Below, in pieces: positions 1 to 11,710 of a DNA stretch of 64,000 nt. Position 1 is the first letter of the stretch. Each line of letters opens with the position of its first letter. The position numbers and the translations under genes are program-made. Under the pieces are notes generated by a model. The model was given only the letters and a program-made list of their open reading frames with translations, made no database searches and was not told the origin of the DNA. The DNA lies in the NCBI GenBank assembly GCA_015680685.1, contig MNCI01035111.1, forward strand, positions 78,281 to 142,280, written 5' to 3'. The stretch comes from Gnetum montanum. Its lineage: Eukaryota; Streptophyta; Gnetopsida; Gnetales; Gnetaceae.

Positions 1-99
1 AATATCGCGTACGCGATATTGCAGGAGAAGACGCGATATCGCGTCGGCTGCAATATCGCGTACGCGATATCGCGGCCTAGTGAAAACCGCGTCTCATCA
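1..99 (-). repeat. RE1 3' LTR, partial (U3 start)
   Basis: On the plus strand it ends TCATCA at 94-99, i.e. the minus strand begins TGATGA, the LTR terminus seen in RE2 and RE5. It carries the same CGATATCG-type palindromes as 5173-5279. Positions 1-20 form a perfect 20-bp palindrome and 53-70 a perfect 18-bp palindrome. The rest of the LTR lies outside the window. Confidence 0.7.
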
Positions 100-1085
100 G
101 GAGAGAAGGATGGAGAGAAGAGAATGGAATGGAGTCTCAAGAACAAGGTGGTGTACAGCCCCTTGTGTATTGCATGGTTAAAGTGACTTGGTAAATCTCA
201 TTCCAACTCTGGCCTCAAACCAACCACATCCAGTGACGTTGCATCAATGCATTCGGCCAATCCATCCTCTTGAAGAACAAGAATGCATCTCCAAAGAGCC
301 ACCACCATTCTGACGAAACAAAGGAGAGAATGGGAAGCGAGGAGGACCTTAGTTAGAGGGAACATTTTTGGTTCCATAAACAGTGCTTGTAGCCCAAGTT
401 TATTTTATCTAAGGGGTGTGCTTTGAATTCTCAATTTATGTTTTTTTTTGTTTTGTGTTTTGTGTTTTTATGCATGAGAACCACACCATGCAAAGACTTC
501 TTATTTTTATTGGCTCAGCTTCCCGATAATTGGGTAACGTTAGAACGACAAGAAAACTCAAGAAGAAAACATCCAAGCACCCAAGAGAATGGCCAACACA
601 AATGCATCAAGTTCCCTTGAAGTCACACCCTTTTCAAGCCTTAAGTCCTTCCTTGGTTTGAGAAATGCCCGGTCACTGATTCGTTAAAGTTCTTATTATG
701 AGGAGGTTATACATTTCCAAGCTGAGAGAGACCATAGACTTTGTCCAAGCACCCAAGAGAATGGCCAACACAAATGCATCAAGTTCCCTTGAAGTCACAC
801 CCTTTTCAAGCCTTGAGTCCTTCCTTGGTTTGAGAAATGCCTAGTCACCGATTTGTTAAAGTTCTTATTATGAGGGGACCGTACATTTCCAAGCTGAGAG
901 AGACCATAGACTTTGTGGATGGATGGATGAAGTGAACTCATTGCCTACCATATCAGAAGAACACTAGTAATCAATATGAAAATAGTTCATACCATTGTGA
1001 AGAACACTTATTGGGTGACAAACTTACATGATGGATCACACACACACAAACACACACAAAAAATGGAAAAGTATGACAATGTTGT
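100..1085 (-). other. RE1 3' noncoding region
   Basis: No coding content. Reverse-complemented, 100-423 matches RE3 52060-52335 and 620-960 matches RE3 around 51720-51860 and RE2 around 15840-15980. This long noncoding block between the last coding segment and the 3' LTR is shared by RE1, RE2 and RE3. It contains a 172-bp tandem duplication (573-916). The short open frames here have no counterpart in the related elements. Confidence 0.7.
573..916. repeat. 172-bp tandem duplication
   Basis: Two head-to-tail copies, about 573-744 and 745-916, both starting around CCAAGCACCCAAGAGAATGG and ending CCATAGACTTTGT, with a few substitutions (for example AAGTCC versus GAGTCC). RE2 and RE3 have a single copy, so the duplication arose in RE1 or its direct lineage. 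Confidence 0.9.
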
Positions 1086-1368
1086 AAAACAAAAATAAGA
1101 AAAGTTAAAGAAATGTGTAAAACAAAAACTAGAAAAGTTGAAGAAAGTTGTAAAACAAAAACAAGAAAAGGTAAAGAAATTGTAAAACAACAACGTGTAA
1201 AACAAAAATGTGTAAAAAAACATGTAAAACAAAAACTTAAAAAGAACTTAGGGCCTCCAATGGTTAGCNTGTATCAAACAAAAAAGTGTAAAACAAAAAT
1301 GTGGAAAACAAAAACGTGTAAAAAAAAACTTAAAAAGAACTGAGGACCTCCAATGGTTAGCATAGGTG
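1086..1368 (-). repeat. GTAAAACAAAAA repeat array in RE1
   Basis: Low-complexity array of units like GTAAAACAAAAATG (minus strand: ATTTTTGTTTTACACATTT). A roughly 93-bp piece ending CCTCCAATGGTTAGC is present twice (ends at 1268 and 1361). Shorter versions of the same T-rich block follow the coding region in RE2 (15525-15620) and RE3 (51405-51500). One undetermined base (n) lies at 1269. Open frames through this block on both strands are low-complexity artefacts. Confidence 0.8.
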
Positions 1369-1374
1369 GCTATC

Positions 1375-2060
1375 TCCCCCATGACTGAATTGCAAGGGAG
1401 AGATCCGAAATAATGATCATCTATTTGAATTTCGTTAAGGGGTGGATGTTGGCGATGCTCATATTCCAATGTGTCTATGCCTTTGCTGTTAGCATGAGTT
1501 CCCTCAGCTCATTTCATGCATATTGGGTTGCTCTTTCTAGTAGCTATCAACCATGGGGTGTCTACTACTGGTGTGGTTGCTACATACAGACAACTTTGAA
1601 TTTGTATTTCCTGGGCACATCGATTACATGGAAGAGATGCTGAACATTCTTTCATGTCATCACCCTCTGAGTCACTGTATGTGATGCACGGAACTCTCTT
1701 CTTCTCGATCTTTCCATATATATTTACCTTAGATATTTGCAAGGAAAGATTGCGGATCCCTAGGTACACATCTACTGTACTTAGCCATGGCCTTCCCATT
1801 ATAATTGGGAAGTCCCCTTCGTTGTTGTTGACTTCAATCATAAGGAAATCAGCTGGGTAAGACCAACCACATGCAGTGGTAATAGTGTCCTCCATCGATC
1901 CTAATGGAATAGTGATGGGCTGGTCTGCCAGCTCTAGTTGAATATTGCTCTTCTTTAGTTGGGGCAGGTTCTAGGCTTGATACATTCCCATGATATTAAA
2001 TTGACTTCGGAACCTGAGTCAAGAAGAGCCTTATGAGGTTTGTTCCCGATGATTTGTAGA
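1375..2060 (-). pseudogene. pro: RE1 retropepsin (protease) remnant
   Basis: Aspartic protease of a Ty3/gypsy polyprotein, which would cleave Gag-Pol in virus-like particles. The active-site motif is visible as LLDSGSEVNLIS near 2000-2020, followed after a frameshift by DFPIIMGRPWLST, the usual flap/C-terminal hallmark. Length is near that of a retropepsin domain plus tail, but the frame is broken between the two motifs. Downstream the reading changes directly into sequence that in RE2 follows integrase (FGSLPCNSVMGE), so the pol genes are missing. The same junction occurs in RE3. Confidence 0.8.
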
Positions 2061-4204
2061 TAGATTAAGGGGCTCCCAGGGTCAGATAGTTTCCTGGGAA
2101 GGTGGCCTACCTTGATCCAGTCGGTTATGGTATGCGTTAACATAACTGTATGTATACTCTGTTGTTGGACTGAAGGGTGCTCCGAAGTGTTAGATGGTGG
2201 AGGAGTGTACATGGGCTCAACTGTTTGTTGTTGTGAGAGTTTGTCTAGGCTTCTGGTTCTGAAGAAAGGTCTTTTCTTTTTACAGTTGTTAGAACCAGTA
2301 GTAGGTTGAATATTTATAGCTCTCGTAGCGTTACGTTTCTGCGGTTGAGTGGGAAGTTTCCCTTGCATTGTTGGAGCAGGAGGTGTTGTGGGAACTACTA
2401 GTGGAAGAGGTGCAAATGGAGTTGGAGGATGGTAAGTATGTGGGGTGCCTCCTGGAGGAGAAGGAGTCCTCCTAAAGTATCCTCAAACTTGGTAGTGATG
2501 TTGGGGAGTTGTGTGACCCACAGAGTCACTTGGAGAAACCGGCTGCTGCACATAATAACCATAAGGATCAGGCTATCAGTAAGGGTACTGTTGTGTTGGC
2601 GGTGGCATCCCCCATGACTATGGGTATTTCCACTACTGATGCTGTCCGATGGGTTGTGGTGGAGTTCCACTTGGATAGTACGTTAGTGGTTGGTGGAACT
2701 ACCTTGGGTTACCTTGAGGATAAGGTAACCTTCGGGGTGTTTTCCGTTGGTTAAGTCTTGGATTAAGTGCATACAACCCAGACTCCTATAGATGTGAGAT
2801 GATTGGACAACATCCCCTAGGATGGTCATATTGGCAGATCTCACATCCACCATCATCGTCTATGTTTGAGTCCACAACTTCATCAGAGATAGTAATTTTC
2901 CCCTTACCCTTGTTATGTTCAGGGCCTGAATCTCTCTGCTTTGTCTTTTTCTTATTACTACTTCGTTCCTCCTTAGACTCCTCTACGATTTTCAAGACAC
3001 TTTCAAGTTTGGAGTCTAAGGAATCCCACAATTGGTCCATCTTAGCCGATACTTCAGTTATTAGTTTTTGAATCGACAAGGTTTTTCTGTTCACCAACTC
3101 TTCGAGTGGTGACTCATCCTCCTCATCATCAAATTTCACTCCCTTCTTTCGAAGGGAGGGATCGCGGTTGTATTCTTCCACACTCTCTCTTTTGTGTAGC
3201 TCACCTTCTTCTTTTGCTACTTGTTCCAACAAGCGATGAATATCATGGGCTCTAAGTTCCGATAGTCTCCCTTGGGCATAAGTTCCAAGGGTTTTTCGAG
3301 TCTCATGTCTAAGCCCATCTATGATGTGGAAAAGTTGATCCTGCTGAGCGTATCCATGGCTCAGGCAACGATGTAACAATGTGTGTAGCGAGCCATGGTA
3401 GTATCCAAGGGTTCATGATTACCTTGCTTCCATCCTTGGATCTGCTTACACAAATTGGACACTTTGGAGTACGTCTGATATTTATTGTTGAAGAGTTCTA
3501 ACATCGTACTCCACCTCTTGATGGTTTCTAGTTCTAAGGATCAGTACCAACTCTCTTCTTCCTTGGTGAGTGTCTTGGGAAACAACTTAAGTTTTTGCCA
3601 CTCATTTTCTATGTTCTGCAAGGTGCAGACATCGTGGAATTCCTGTAAATGATGTTGCGGATCAGCTTTGTATTCCCCTTTCAAAGCATGGGATATTGTT
3701 CATGTCTAAAAGCTTGATCTAACTGTCCTTTTGATGCCTTGTTGGAATCCTAACTGCCTCTGTTATGTCGAGCATACTTCGAGTTGCAAGTAGGGGCTCG
3801 TCATGATCGTCTCTTTCATGACGCCTTTGCCCTTCATCAGTGTATGTTGGCTCTCCTGCCATGAGTCCCTGATATGTTGTGCTTTTGTGGGATGATAATC
3901 CCTCATGTCAAAGTCTTCCACAACATATTCAGCATAGAGCTGTGTCATGCTAATCTGTGCTAAAGCATAGAGGAGCATGTTAGGGACTGATCGATCTGGG
4001 GGTAACACAATGTTACCTTACAGATCTCTCCAGCGCATTCGTTCATCTTGATGGAGGATAAAGGTAAAGTCTAGAATATACTCATCGAGATGAGTATAAA
4101 CTATCTTGTATTGTTGAGGACTTGGCAGATTTCGGTTATGTGTTTTTGATTGCTGACTGTTTCATGTATTATCCCTAGGAGTTGCTTTTGTTAGAAGAAG
4201 ACAT
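2061..4204 (-). pseudogene. gag: RE1 gag remnant
   Basis: Capsid/nucleocapsid gene of the RE1/RE2/RE3 family. The ATG is on the minus strand at 4202-4204 (MSSSNKSNS), matching the start of RE3 gag. Recognisable blocks are LPPDRSVPNMLLYALAQ at about 3960-4008, a retrotransposon-gag helix region at about 3380-3720, a segment with GLRHETRKTLGTYAQGRL at about 3280-3320, and a knuckle-like CEICQYDHPRGCC near 2805-2850 with spacing CX2CX3HX4C. About 450 bp present in RE2 and RE3 (an RH-rich, charged segment) is deleted between 3830 and 3815. Several stops and frameshifts make it nonfunctional. Confidence 0.85.
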
Positions 4205-4323
4205 TTTTATCGGTGTCCTAATTTTACCATTATATAATTTTTCTTTTAATTAACCCAAAGGTTTGTTTAGGCTCCCAACGATGTGAGTGATATCCTATGT
4301 TCTATTTAGCGCACAAACACTTA

Positions 4324-4343
4324 GTCCCTGGCAACAGCGCCAA
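4324..4343 (-). promoter_or_regulatory. RE1 primer binding site
   Basis: Minus strand TTGGCGCTGTTGCCAGGGAC directly after the LTR terminus. It closely resembles the primer site of plant Athila/Tat-type Ty3 elements and the sites of RE2 and RE3. The priming tRNA was not checked. Confidence 0.85.
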
Positions 4344-5153
4344 TGATGAGTGACGAGATACCCCTACACTCAACCATATGAATACAAGCATAGCACATGC
4401 GATTCGGTTGAACTCTACAGACTAAGTGCCTACACGCCCCATGGAACACTTAGGGTTAATCATTCATTGTCTTCCCAGACTTACTTGTAGTTGTCACGGT
4501 GTATGGTTAAGTAAGTCCGAGGTATATGATTTTTATAGTTTTTATGTTTTATGTCTAATATGCTAATAAGTTGAAGGGTTGAGAAACTAAGTACTAACTC
4601 TAACTAATGAACTAAGTCTAAATTAACCTAGCATCAACATCCGTTCCCACTTACCGTACACACCCTAAATTGATGCAATCGTGGCTACCAAACACTAATC
4701 GTTGCCGGGATCACCACGCATAACGTACGTGCTCAAAGTGGTCGTACTGAGGCACTTAACTAGGAGGAAAGGGTTGAGAGAATCTAATCTAGCCTAAGTG
4801 TGATGAGCAACCATTCCTTGATTATCCGTACACATCTTTAAATGCTCATAATAAAGTCGTACTCATTCCGCATTACTAGGAGAAAAGGGTTGAGAAGGAA
4901 AACAGTAAATAACAAGTAATAAGTAATAGGTAATAAAATCCTATTCCATGCACTACAAGGTTTATCTGAAAAGCTTGTTTTTATTATCGTACACAAACTT
5001 GTGTTCAGGTACAATGTTTGTTCGAATAAAGATTTTTTCACTTTGGGACTCCTATTGCGGGCACATGGAAAATATTCTATCTCTGGAGTGATCAATCTGC
5101 CAGAGTTTCCCTACTGTCTAGCCTAGGATGAGGAAACAAGGGAGAGCTTCCTC

Positions 5154-5162
5154 TTATTTATA
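5154..5162 (-). promoter_or_regulatory. TATA box in RE1 5' LTR
   Basis: Minus strand TATAAATAA followed by GAGG, at the same place as TATAAATAAGAGGCA in the LTRs of RE2 and RE3. It lies just downstream of the palindrome cluster. Confidence 0.7.
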
Positions 5163-5172
5163 GATACGAGGG

Positions 5173-5279
5173 TGCACTGCGATATCGTATACGCGATATC
5201 GCAGGGGAAGACGCGATATCGTGTACCCGATATCGCAAGGGATGCAATATTGCGACCGCCGCGATATCGCATCCCATTA
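5173..5279 (-). repeat. GATATC palindrome cluster in RE1 U3
   Basis: Several overlapping copies of GCGATATCGC and near-palindromes such as the block at 5178-5197. CpG-rich in an AT-rich setting. It lies between the LTR terminus and the TATA box. The corresponding cluster at 1-99 differs in spacing. Confidence 0.8.
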
Positions 5280-5699
5280 GACATGTTGTAGGAAAGGATA
5301 TCTATGATATTGTATTTGAATTTGGAGGACTAGTTGTCTTCTTAGTAAATTTAATGTTACTTGGAGCTTCCTTTTACCTAAGAAGATTTTAGATTTATTA
5401 ATTTATGCATAAACATCTACAAGATTACCTCCAAATTCATGGTTAATAGAGTTTACAACATTGTTCAATCAATAATTACTCTTAAATAAGTTGGTTTTGG
5501 TGTTGGATGTATATTTTGGACTAGGTTCTTCTTACACAATATATTTTCCATTCAGCTCACTTTCAAAAAGATACAAGTGTTGCTTAGAAATTTGATATAA
5601 ATAGAGGTTATAATAAAAGTTCTTGAGAGTATCTTGATGTAGTTCTAGGTAGTTTTGATTTGTTAGATCAATGGATTTGTAAGCTTAGCTAATGTTTAA
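5280..5699. other. No recognised feature
   Basis: AT-rich sequence between the RE1 LTR and a LINE fragment. No coding similarity, repeat or boundary signal recognised. Confidence 0.5.
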
Positions 5700-6660
5700 G
5701 AGGTACCTCCTTCTCAATTCTAGTCAATGAAAAACATGTGGGAGATTTTATGACCAAGAATTAAATGTGGAAAGGAGACCCAATATCTTCTTATTTATTC
5801 ATTATGGCCATGAAAGAACTTGGTGCCATTATTAGAAAGTATAGATAACAACAACTCATCAAATGAATTACCCCTACTTATGGATGCTTGAACTTTACCT
5901 ATTCTCAATTTGTAGATGATATTTTTATTTGTTTATTTATTTTTGTAGGGAAATTCTTCCATCCTTACTAATGCATATGATTGTCTTAATCTTCTTACTC
6001 ATGAAATTGGAAATCAAATCAATTTTAATAAAAGAAAAATTTTCAATTTTGGAATTCTTGAATTAATATTTTAAGATTTTTGTTCTAAAGTACAATGCAA
6101 AGAAGATAATCTACTCATCTAATATTTGGACATTTATCTCTTTATTAGATAAATGAGAATTAATTTTTGGAAAGATGTTGTTAACAAAATGACAAAACAT
6201 TTGACTCCATGGAAGAAAAAATTGTTCACTCAAGTAGGAAGGGTCTAGTTACTTTGAAAGAATTGTGAATACTTTGAAAAAAATGGAGCATCAATTTATT
6301 TGGTCATATAGTAAAGGAATTTTTTATTTTATTTTATAAAATGGAATTTTATTTATCTACCTATTCAAGAAGATGGTTTGGATATTTGACATTGTCACCA
6401 CATTTGTGTTGCTTGGTAAACTTATTTGATAGCTTTATATAGTGGAAAAGTCATGGGTTTATGTGATGCATGCTAAGTAACTGTACAATAATCTTTTATT
6501 TTACAATGCATCTCCAATAACTTGTGCTAACCCAACATAGTGTAGTTTTGAAAAACTAAAAATTAAATTTATGAAAAATGTGCATGTGGATAGGAAATTT
6601 ATTTGTTGGGATGATTGTAATCCATATAAGGATCCTATCAAGGAGGCATAGTGGAAGGAT
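5700..6660 (+). pseudogene. LINE fragment B (RT C-terminal half)
   Basis: Degenerate non-LTR retrotransposon coding sequence. The tract at 5890-5925 reads FTYSQFVDDIFI, where FVDD occupies the place of the RT catalytic box. Downstream text resembles the thumb/connection region of LINE RTs (a segment like WKKKLFTQVGRV in mixed frames near 6200-6250). Many stops and frameshifts. Orientation is opposite to the adjacent LINE fragment A, so they are separate insertions or rearranged pieces. Limits are estimated. Confidence 0.6.
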
Positions 6661-6799
6661 GTTGAAATTGAAATTGAAACTAAAATTTTATTATGATTGT
6701 AGATCCTTTAGATCTAATGCATAGTAGAAATATACATGTTGTGAGTTTTGAAAACAACATTAAGAAAATTATCAAGTGTTCTTGATAACATTTGAAACA

Positions 6800-8312
6800 A
6801 ATTAATGAAATTTGTAATTGTAATATCTTATCTATCTCTAATGTGCTCTAATGCAAGACATTGTAGGAAAATGCGGTATTCATCTTCAATGCTATTTGTA
6901 TTGCACAATCATCATATTTATTCTTCACAAGGAATTTTAAGCCATCTACCTATTTTAACTCTTAGATGATGATATCCCATTCGTAGTCTACTAATTATGC
7001 ATTGTAAATGATGAGGAATAGTAGTAAATAAATAATTTTCCTTTGAATTAAAACCTCACTTGATACTACTCAAATAGAAATGTTTTCTTTTCCTTTTACA
7101 TGGTCCCAAAGTTTTTAAAATAATGCTTGTTTTACTAAATTATGAACTTGGTTAGGATTATAATAGAGAATTTACTCTTGAATATTCCATTTATTAAGCC
7201 ATAAAAATTTCAAATGAAGCCATCCTTTATCATGGATTTCTATGATCAATTATTTGGAATATTTATCTAATGAATATGCAGAAAGATTACGAGTGGAGGT
7301 TATAAATTGCAAATAGCTTCAACTTATAACAACATCATCTCTAATTTAAAAAGCATAATATCATATCATGTTTATCTCTTCACTTTAACTTTATCAAGGA
7401 AAAAAATCTTCTGAATTTGTTCTATTGTTTCCAATATTTATTTGATACAGTGAAACCCCATACAACACACCCATAAAAAATAGTAGGTTGAACAATGGTA
7501 TGATAAAGTTGTTTTTGAATATCCCAAGTTAGAATGGATTACTTCTTATATGTTCTTTTTAAAGTAAATAAAGTTTTCATCCTAGTTGCAACTCTTTGAG
7601 TAATGCTATTATCACATTTATAATTGCAAGAGCATTTTAGCCCAAGATATTTATAAGAGAAAATTATGTTTGCATGTTTATCTTCGATAGTAAAATTATA
7701 CATATTATTTCTTGTGCCACAAATCATTATTTTGTTTTTTGGATATTACCTAGCATTCTTGAATGTTGAAAAAAGTCATTAAGAATATTAAACATTTGTT
7801 GCAATCCTTCCATTAAATTTAAAATTAAGGCAACATTATCAGCATAAGGTAAGAGTTTAATAAATCTACTTCCAATTATAATTGCAAAATGAGTTAGTAT
7901 TTTATGCTTATACTCTTCAAGTTCATTAATAAAAAGATAAAAAATAAAGAAAGAAAAAGAGGATATTCTTGTGTAACACTAACAAAACTATTTAATACAA
8001 TTCTTTCTTGCCCATTTGTAAACTCAATGTACACCTCTTTATAAAGTTTTTGGATAGCCAATAATAGTGTGCTAGAAACTTCTATATTTTTTAAGCATAT
8101 TTATAACTTCAAATGATAGAATCATAGGCCTTAAAAAAATCTACAAAATAAATAAAAGTTTTCTTTTGTGGACCTTTTTCTCTATTAAGAAGATATTTTA
8201 AAGTGATGAGATAATTGTTGGCGTAGGAACATAGCCCTACTTCAAAATAGTGTAGATAACTCATTTTAGGTGGTTGTTGGTCTCTAATTCCACCAAGGTG
8301 TGGATACCCCAA
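6800..8312 (-). pseudogene. LINE fragment A (RT and C-terminal zinc region)
   Basis: Minus-strand non-LTR retrotransposon. In order: FVDFFKAYDS (about 8110-8145, the LINE RT F-D-x-K-A-Y-D motif), YKYLGL (about 7650), then a C-terminal region with QPTIFYGCVVWGF (about 7460) and finally RLRMGYHHLRVKIGRW plus a C-x2-C-like tail (about 6850-6990), typical of the end of LINE ORF2. Stops and frameshifts throughout. The RT catalytic YxDD segment was not clearly located. The N-terminal endonuclease is absent. Confidence 0.75.
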
Positions 8313-8879
8313 ATAACTTTTGCTAATTAAAATAAGCTAATTTTGGCTAAATCTATTTTAACAGTAAAATACTTCAAAGAAAGTATTATCTTGTATGTAA
8401 CTAATGGCTATCTCCTTTAGCTATCCCTCAACGTAATCATGAAAATTAAACAACTTTCCCAAAAACTTTACTTCAAATCCTACATAGATAATACAATGAA
8501 TAAGGTATTTTATAGAATATATTAGACTTTAATTTTTTGCTATCTACTAGCTAACTTCCCAAAGCTAAATTAGAAAATTTTTGCTAAATAAAGCAAGGAT
8601 TGAAGATAGAAAGTTTATTTGTAGAGCTCAAAATTGCATGAAAGGTGGCATGATTCTATGTTGAATTAGTTTAGAATTGATACTTATAAAAGTTATCCCA
8701 TTCAACTAGAGCAACAAAAATAAGCTAAACCTTAGTTTAAAGAGAAAATAACTTATTCCAAAATTTATCATTCACTCAAATGTAGCTATGAATAATTTAT
8801 GTTAAAGCAAATACAGAAAGCTATCTAATTAGAATATCAATTGAGAGATTAAAACTAAAAGAGATAAGAAAAAAATTAT
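8313..8879. other. No recognised feature
   Basis: AT-rich sequence up to the RE2 insertion point. Its end, ATTAT at 8875-8879, may be the 5' target duplication of RE2. Nothing coding recognised. Confidence 0.5.
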
Positions 8880-9684
8880 TGATGAATTGTGATATTGCGT
8901 CTGCAATATCGGATCAACCATGCGATGTCGGATACCCAATATCGTAGCCCATTTCCTTGCCTATAAATAAGAGGCAGTGCCCTTGGTTTCCACATTAGAA
9001 GTTAGTACCTTAGCCAAACTCTTGCTATTTTTTCCCTCCAGAGTTAGAATTATATCTGCATGCCTGTAGTAGGAGTCATAGAGTGAATGAATCTTTATTT
9101 GAGCATCGTGTACCTGAGCACACTTTGTGTATGACAATAAAGACGAACTTTATGATAAACCTTGTAGCATACAGAATACATTAAATAGCGTTAATTATTA
9201 TTTAATGCTTTCCTAGTCAGTTAATGATTTCTCTCATCTTACAACTCTCTTAGTTAAATACGCTTAGTACGACCGCTTGAAGCATGCATGTAGCGCTTGG
9301 TAACCCAGTAACGATTAGCGTTTGGTAATCCCAACAACGTTACACTGGTTTAGGATGTGTACGACAAGTGGGAATAGATACTAGTGTTAGGGGTAATTAG
9401 AACTTAGTTAATGAATAGTTAAATTAGATAAGTTACTTAGTTATATCTCTCCCCTCCTTACTAGTGCAAGATATAAAACACATAAAAGCCATAAAAATCA
9501 TATGCCTCAAGTTTACTTAACCATACAACCATGACATACAAGTAAGTTTGGGAAGACAATGATTAATCAACCCGTTATTATTCCACAAAGGCGCATAGGC
9601 ACTTAGTCCTTGGAATTCGCCCAGATCATGTGTGAAATGCTTGTATGCATATGGTTGAGTGTAGGCGTACCTCGCCGCTCATCA
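8880..9684 (+). repeat. RE2 5' LTR
   Basis: Begins TGATGAATTGTGATATTG and ends CTCATCA, giving TGATGA/TCATCA inverted termini. TATAAATA lies at 8962-8969. The U3 contains degenerate ATATCG repeats (8889-8950). It aligns over its whole length with 17431-18235 with scattered substitutions. Confidence 0.92.
8962..8969 (+). promoter_or_regulatory. TATA box in RE2 5' LTR
   Basis: TATAAATA followed by AGAGGCAG, about 80 bp from the LTR start; the same block recurs at 17512 and 47343. Confidence 0.7.
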
Positions 9685-9704
9685 TTGGCACCATTACCAG
9701 GGAC
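9685..9704 (+). promoter_or_regulatory. RE2 primer binding site
   Basis: TTGGCACCATTACCAGGGAC immediately after the LTR; a mutated form of the site seen in RE3 (TTGGCGCCGTTGCTAGGGAC). Confidence 0.85.
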
Positions 9705-9815
9705 TTAGTTGTTTGTGCACTAAGTAGAACTTAGGAAATCATTCACATTGTTGGAATGAACCCTTAGGGTTGATTAAGAAAGGATAATAGTAAATTCCAC
9801 ATTGAACAAGATACA

Positions 9816-11710
9816 ATGTCTTCTTCTTTGTACAAAAGCACTTCACCACCTAGGACTAACATAAGAAGCAATCGGCGGCAAGATACACATGACGTTGATC
9901 CGTCAATTCCTCAATAGTTTTGTGTGGTATATATTCATCCTGATGAATATGTACCTGACTTCACCTTTATTCTTCACCAAGACGAACAGCTGCGTTGGCA
10001 TGACTTGGAAGGTAATATAATGTTACCTCCCAATTGTTCAGTCCCAAATATGCTTCTTCATGCTCTCACACGAATAGGCATGCAACACTTACATGTAGAG
10101 TACATTGCGCAGGACTATGATTCGAGAGACTATCATCCCAAAAAAGTGCAATGTCAAAGGGACTTGCAATAGGAGAGACACCATAAGTCTTTGAAGGGAA
10201 AATGGTCTAAGGATGCCCACCACGTTTTAAGTGAAATTGAGGGTGATGAACCTGCCTCAAGTAGTCACCCACATAACGACGTTCCTTCCCTTGACTTTGG
10301 CCAAGGGGTTGTGTATCAGAACCTTCATTCTACTATTCACAACCTAGGTGCTGATACCAATGGACACAAAGTGTCTGAAAAAGGAACAAGGACATATGAC
10401 AAAGGTAGTAGACACCATCATGGTGGCAGTTATCCTTCTTCTTCACCTTCGTTGTCCCCTTCATCCTCTCCTTCAATGTTTGGATGTAGCCATAGAGAAA
10501 TAGATCGTGGGGATAAGGGAAAAAAAAGTGTAAGTTATAGATGAGACAACCAAGACAGAGGATGAGGGCACTCTAGAAAATCCCATCATAGAAGAAGGGA
10601 GAGTAGGGAACCACGTAGGCATCATAGACGCTACAAATGAGATGATCACGATGAACCCCTACTCACTATGTGAAGCATGCTAGATATAGCTAAGGTTGTG
10701 AGAGTTCCAACAAGGCACCAAAAAGATAGTAGTATCAAGAGGTTAGACATGAATAACATCCCACGATTTGAAGAGGGATATAACGTTGATCCTCAAAATC
10801 ACTTACAAGCATTTCACGATGTGTGTGCCTTGCAAAACATAGAAAACAAGTGGAAAAAACTTAAGTTGTATCCATGGACACTAATAAAAGAAGTTGAAAG
10901 TTGGTACCAGTGCTTAGAACCAGAATCCATTCGTAGGTGGAGTATTATGTCAGAACTGTTCAACGATAAGTACCAAACGTACTCCTAGGTGTCTTACCTG
11001 TGAAAGAAAATCCAAGGATGCAAACAAGGAAGTCATGAACCCTTGGATGCTACCATGGACCACTATTATGCACAATTACATCATTGCCCTATCCATGGTT
11101 ATTCACAACGGGATTAGCTACGCCATCTCGTAGATGGGCTTAGGCATGAAACTAGAACAACCCTTGGGACTTATGCCCACGGAAGGTTATCTAAGCTTAG
11201 GTCCCATCAAATTCATAGGCTACTGGAGCAAGTTGCTAAGGAAGAAGGTGAGCTATGAAAAAGAGAGAGTGTGGAAGAATATAATCGAGATCCTTCTCTC
11301 CAAAAAAAAAGGAGTAAGATTTTGTGAGGATGAGGAAGAGTCACCAATCGAAGAGATGGTGAATAGGAAAGCCTTGCCTATTCAAAATTTAGCATTAGAA
11401 GTATCGGCAAAGGTAGACCAAATGTGGGACTCCCTGGATAGTAGGTTTCAAACTATTCTCAAAGTAGTAGAGGAGTCTAGGGAGTGAGGTAGTGATCATG
11501 ACAAAAGAAAAAAAGAGAGAAGTAGAAAACACATGTAACAAGGGTAAGGGTAAATTTTCTATTATTGAAGAGGTTGTGGACCCAGATATAGACAATGATA
11601 GTGGATGCGAGATATGTCAATATGACCATCCTAAGGGATGTTGTCGTGTGATCTCACATCTACAAGAGTTTGGGATGTATGCACTTAACCCACATTTAAA
11701 CAAACAGTAA
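9816..11710 (+). pseudogene. gag: RE2 gag remnant
   Basis: Structural gene of the virus-like particle. ATG at 9816 (MSSSLYKSTSPP) matches RE3 gag; a TAG falls about 30 codons later. Blocks in order: LPPNCSVPNMLLHALTR (about 10018-10070), a Ser/His-rich linker, MNNIPRFEEGYNVDPQNHL (10749 onward) with the retrotransposon-gag region up to the KYQTYS block ending near 10988, a degraded segment, and CEICQYDHPKGCC near 11607-11645 (CX2CX3HX4C knuckle). At least four frame disruptions. The order and motifs match RE1, RE3 and, more distantly, RE5. Confidence 0.85.

Larger units (their letters stand above)
1..5279 (-). mobile_element. RE1: Ty3/gypsy LTR retrotransposon, gag-pro only, pol deleted
   Basis: Read on the minus strand the order is 5' LTR (4344-5279), primer site (4324-4343), gag, protease, a T-rich 3' noncoding region, then part of the 3' LTR at the window start. 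Reverse transcriptase, RNase H and integrase are absent: protease runs directly into the 3' region at about 1390-1470. Gag and protease resemble those of RE2 and RE3 in this window. Frameshifts and stops break every coding segment. The sequence that in RE3 lies after 52335 is missing next to the 3' LTR, so RE1 also lost its polypurine tract region. The element continues beyond position 1. Confidence 0.85.
4344..5279 (-). repeat. RE1 5' LTR
   Basis: About 936 bp. On the minus strand it starts TAATGGG at 5279 and ends ACTCATCA at 4344. Internal blocks match the LTRs of RE2 and RE3, for example the stretch around 4440-4530. The U3 part holds a cluster of CGATATCG palindromes (5173-5279). Confidence 0.85.

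Noticed and set aside
1008-1343. Overlapping open frames on both strands in the Lys-rich/Phe-rich block
   Set aside because: Low-complexity translation of the GTAAAACAAAAA array; same block is noncoding in RE2 and RE3.
5173-5279. CRISPR-like or bacterial palindromic repeats
   Set aside because: Repeats lack regular spacers and fall in the U3 of an LTR; the context is plant retroelements.
9685-9704. tRNA gene fragment
   Set aside because: Only the primer-complementary 3' portion is present and it sits at the LTR boundary.
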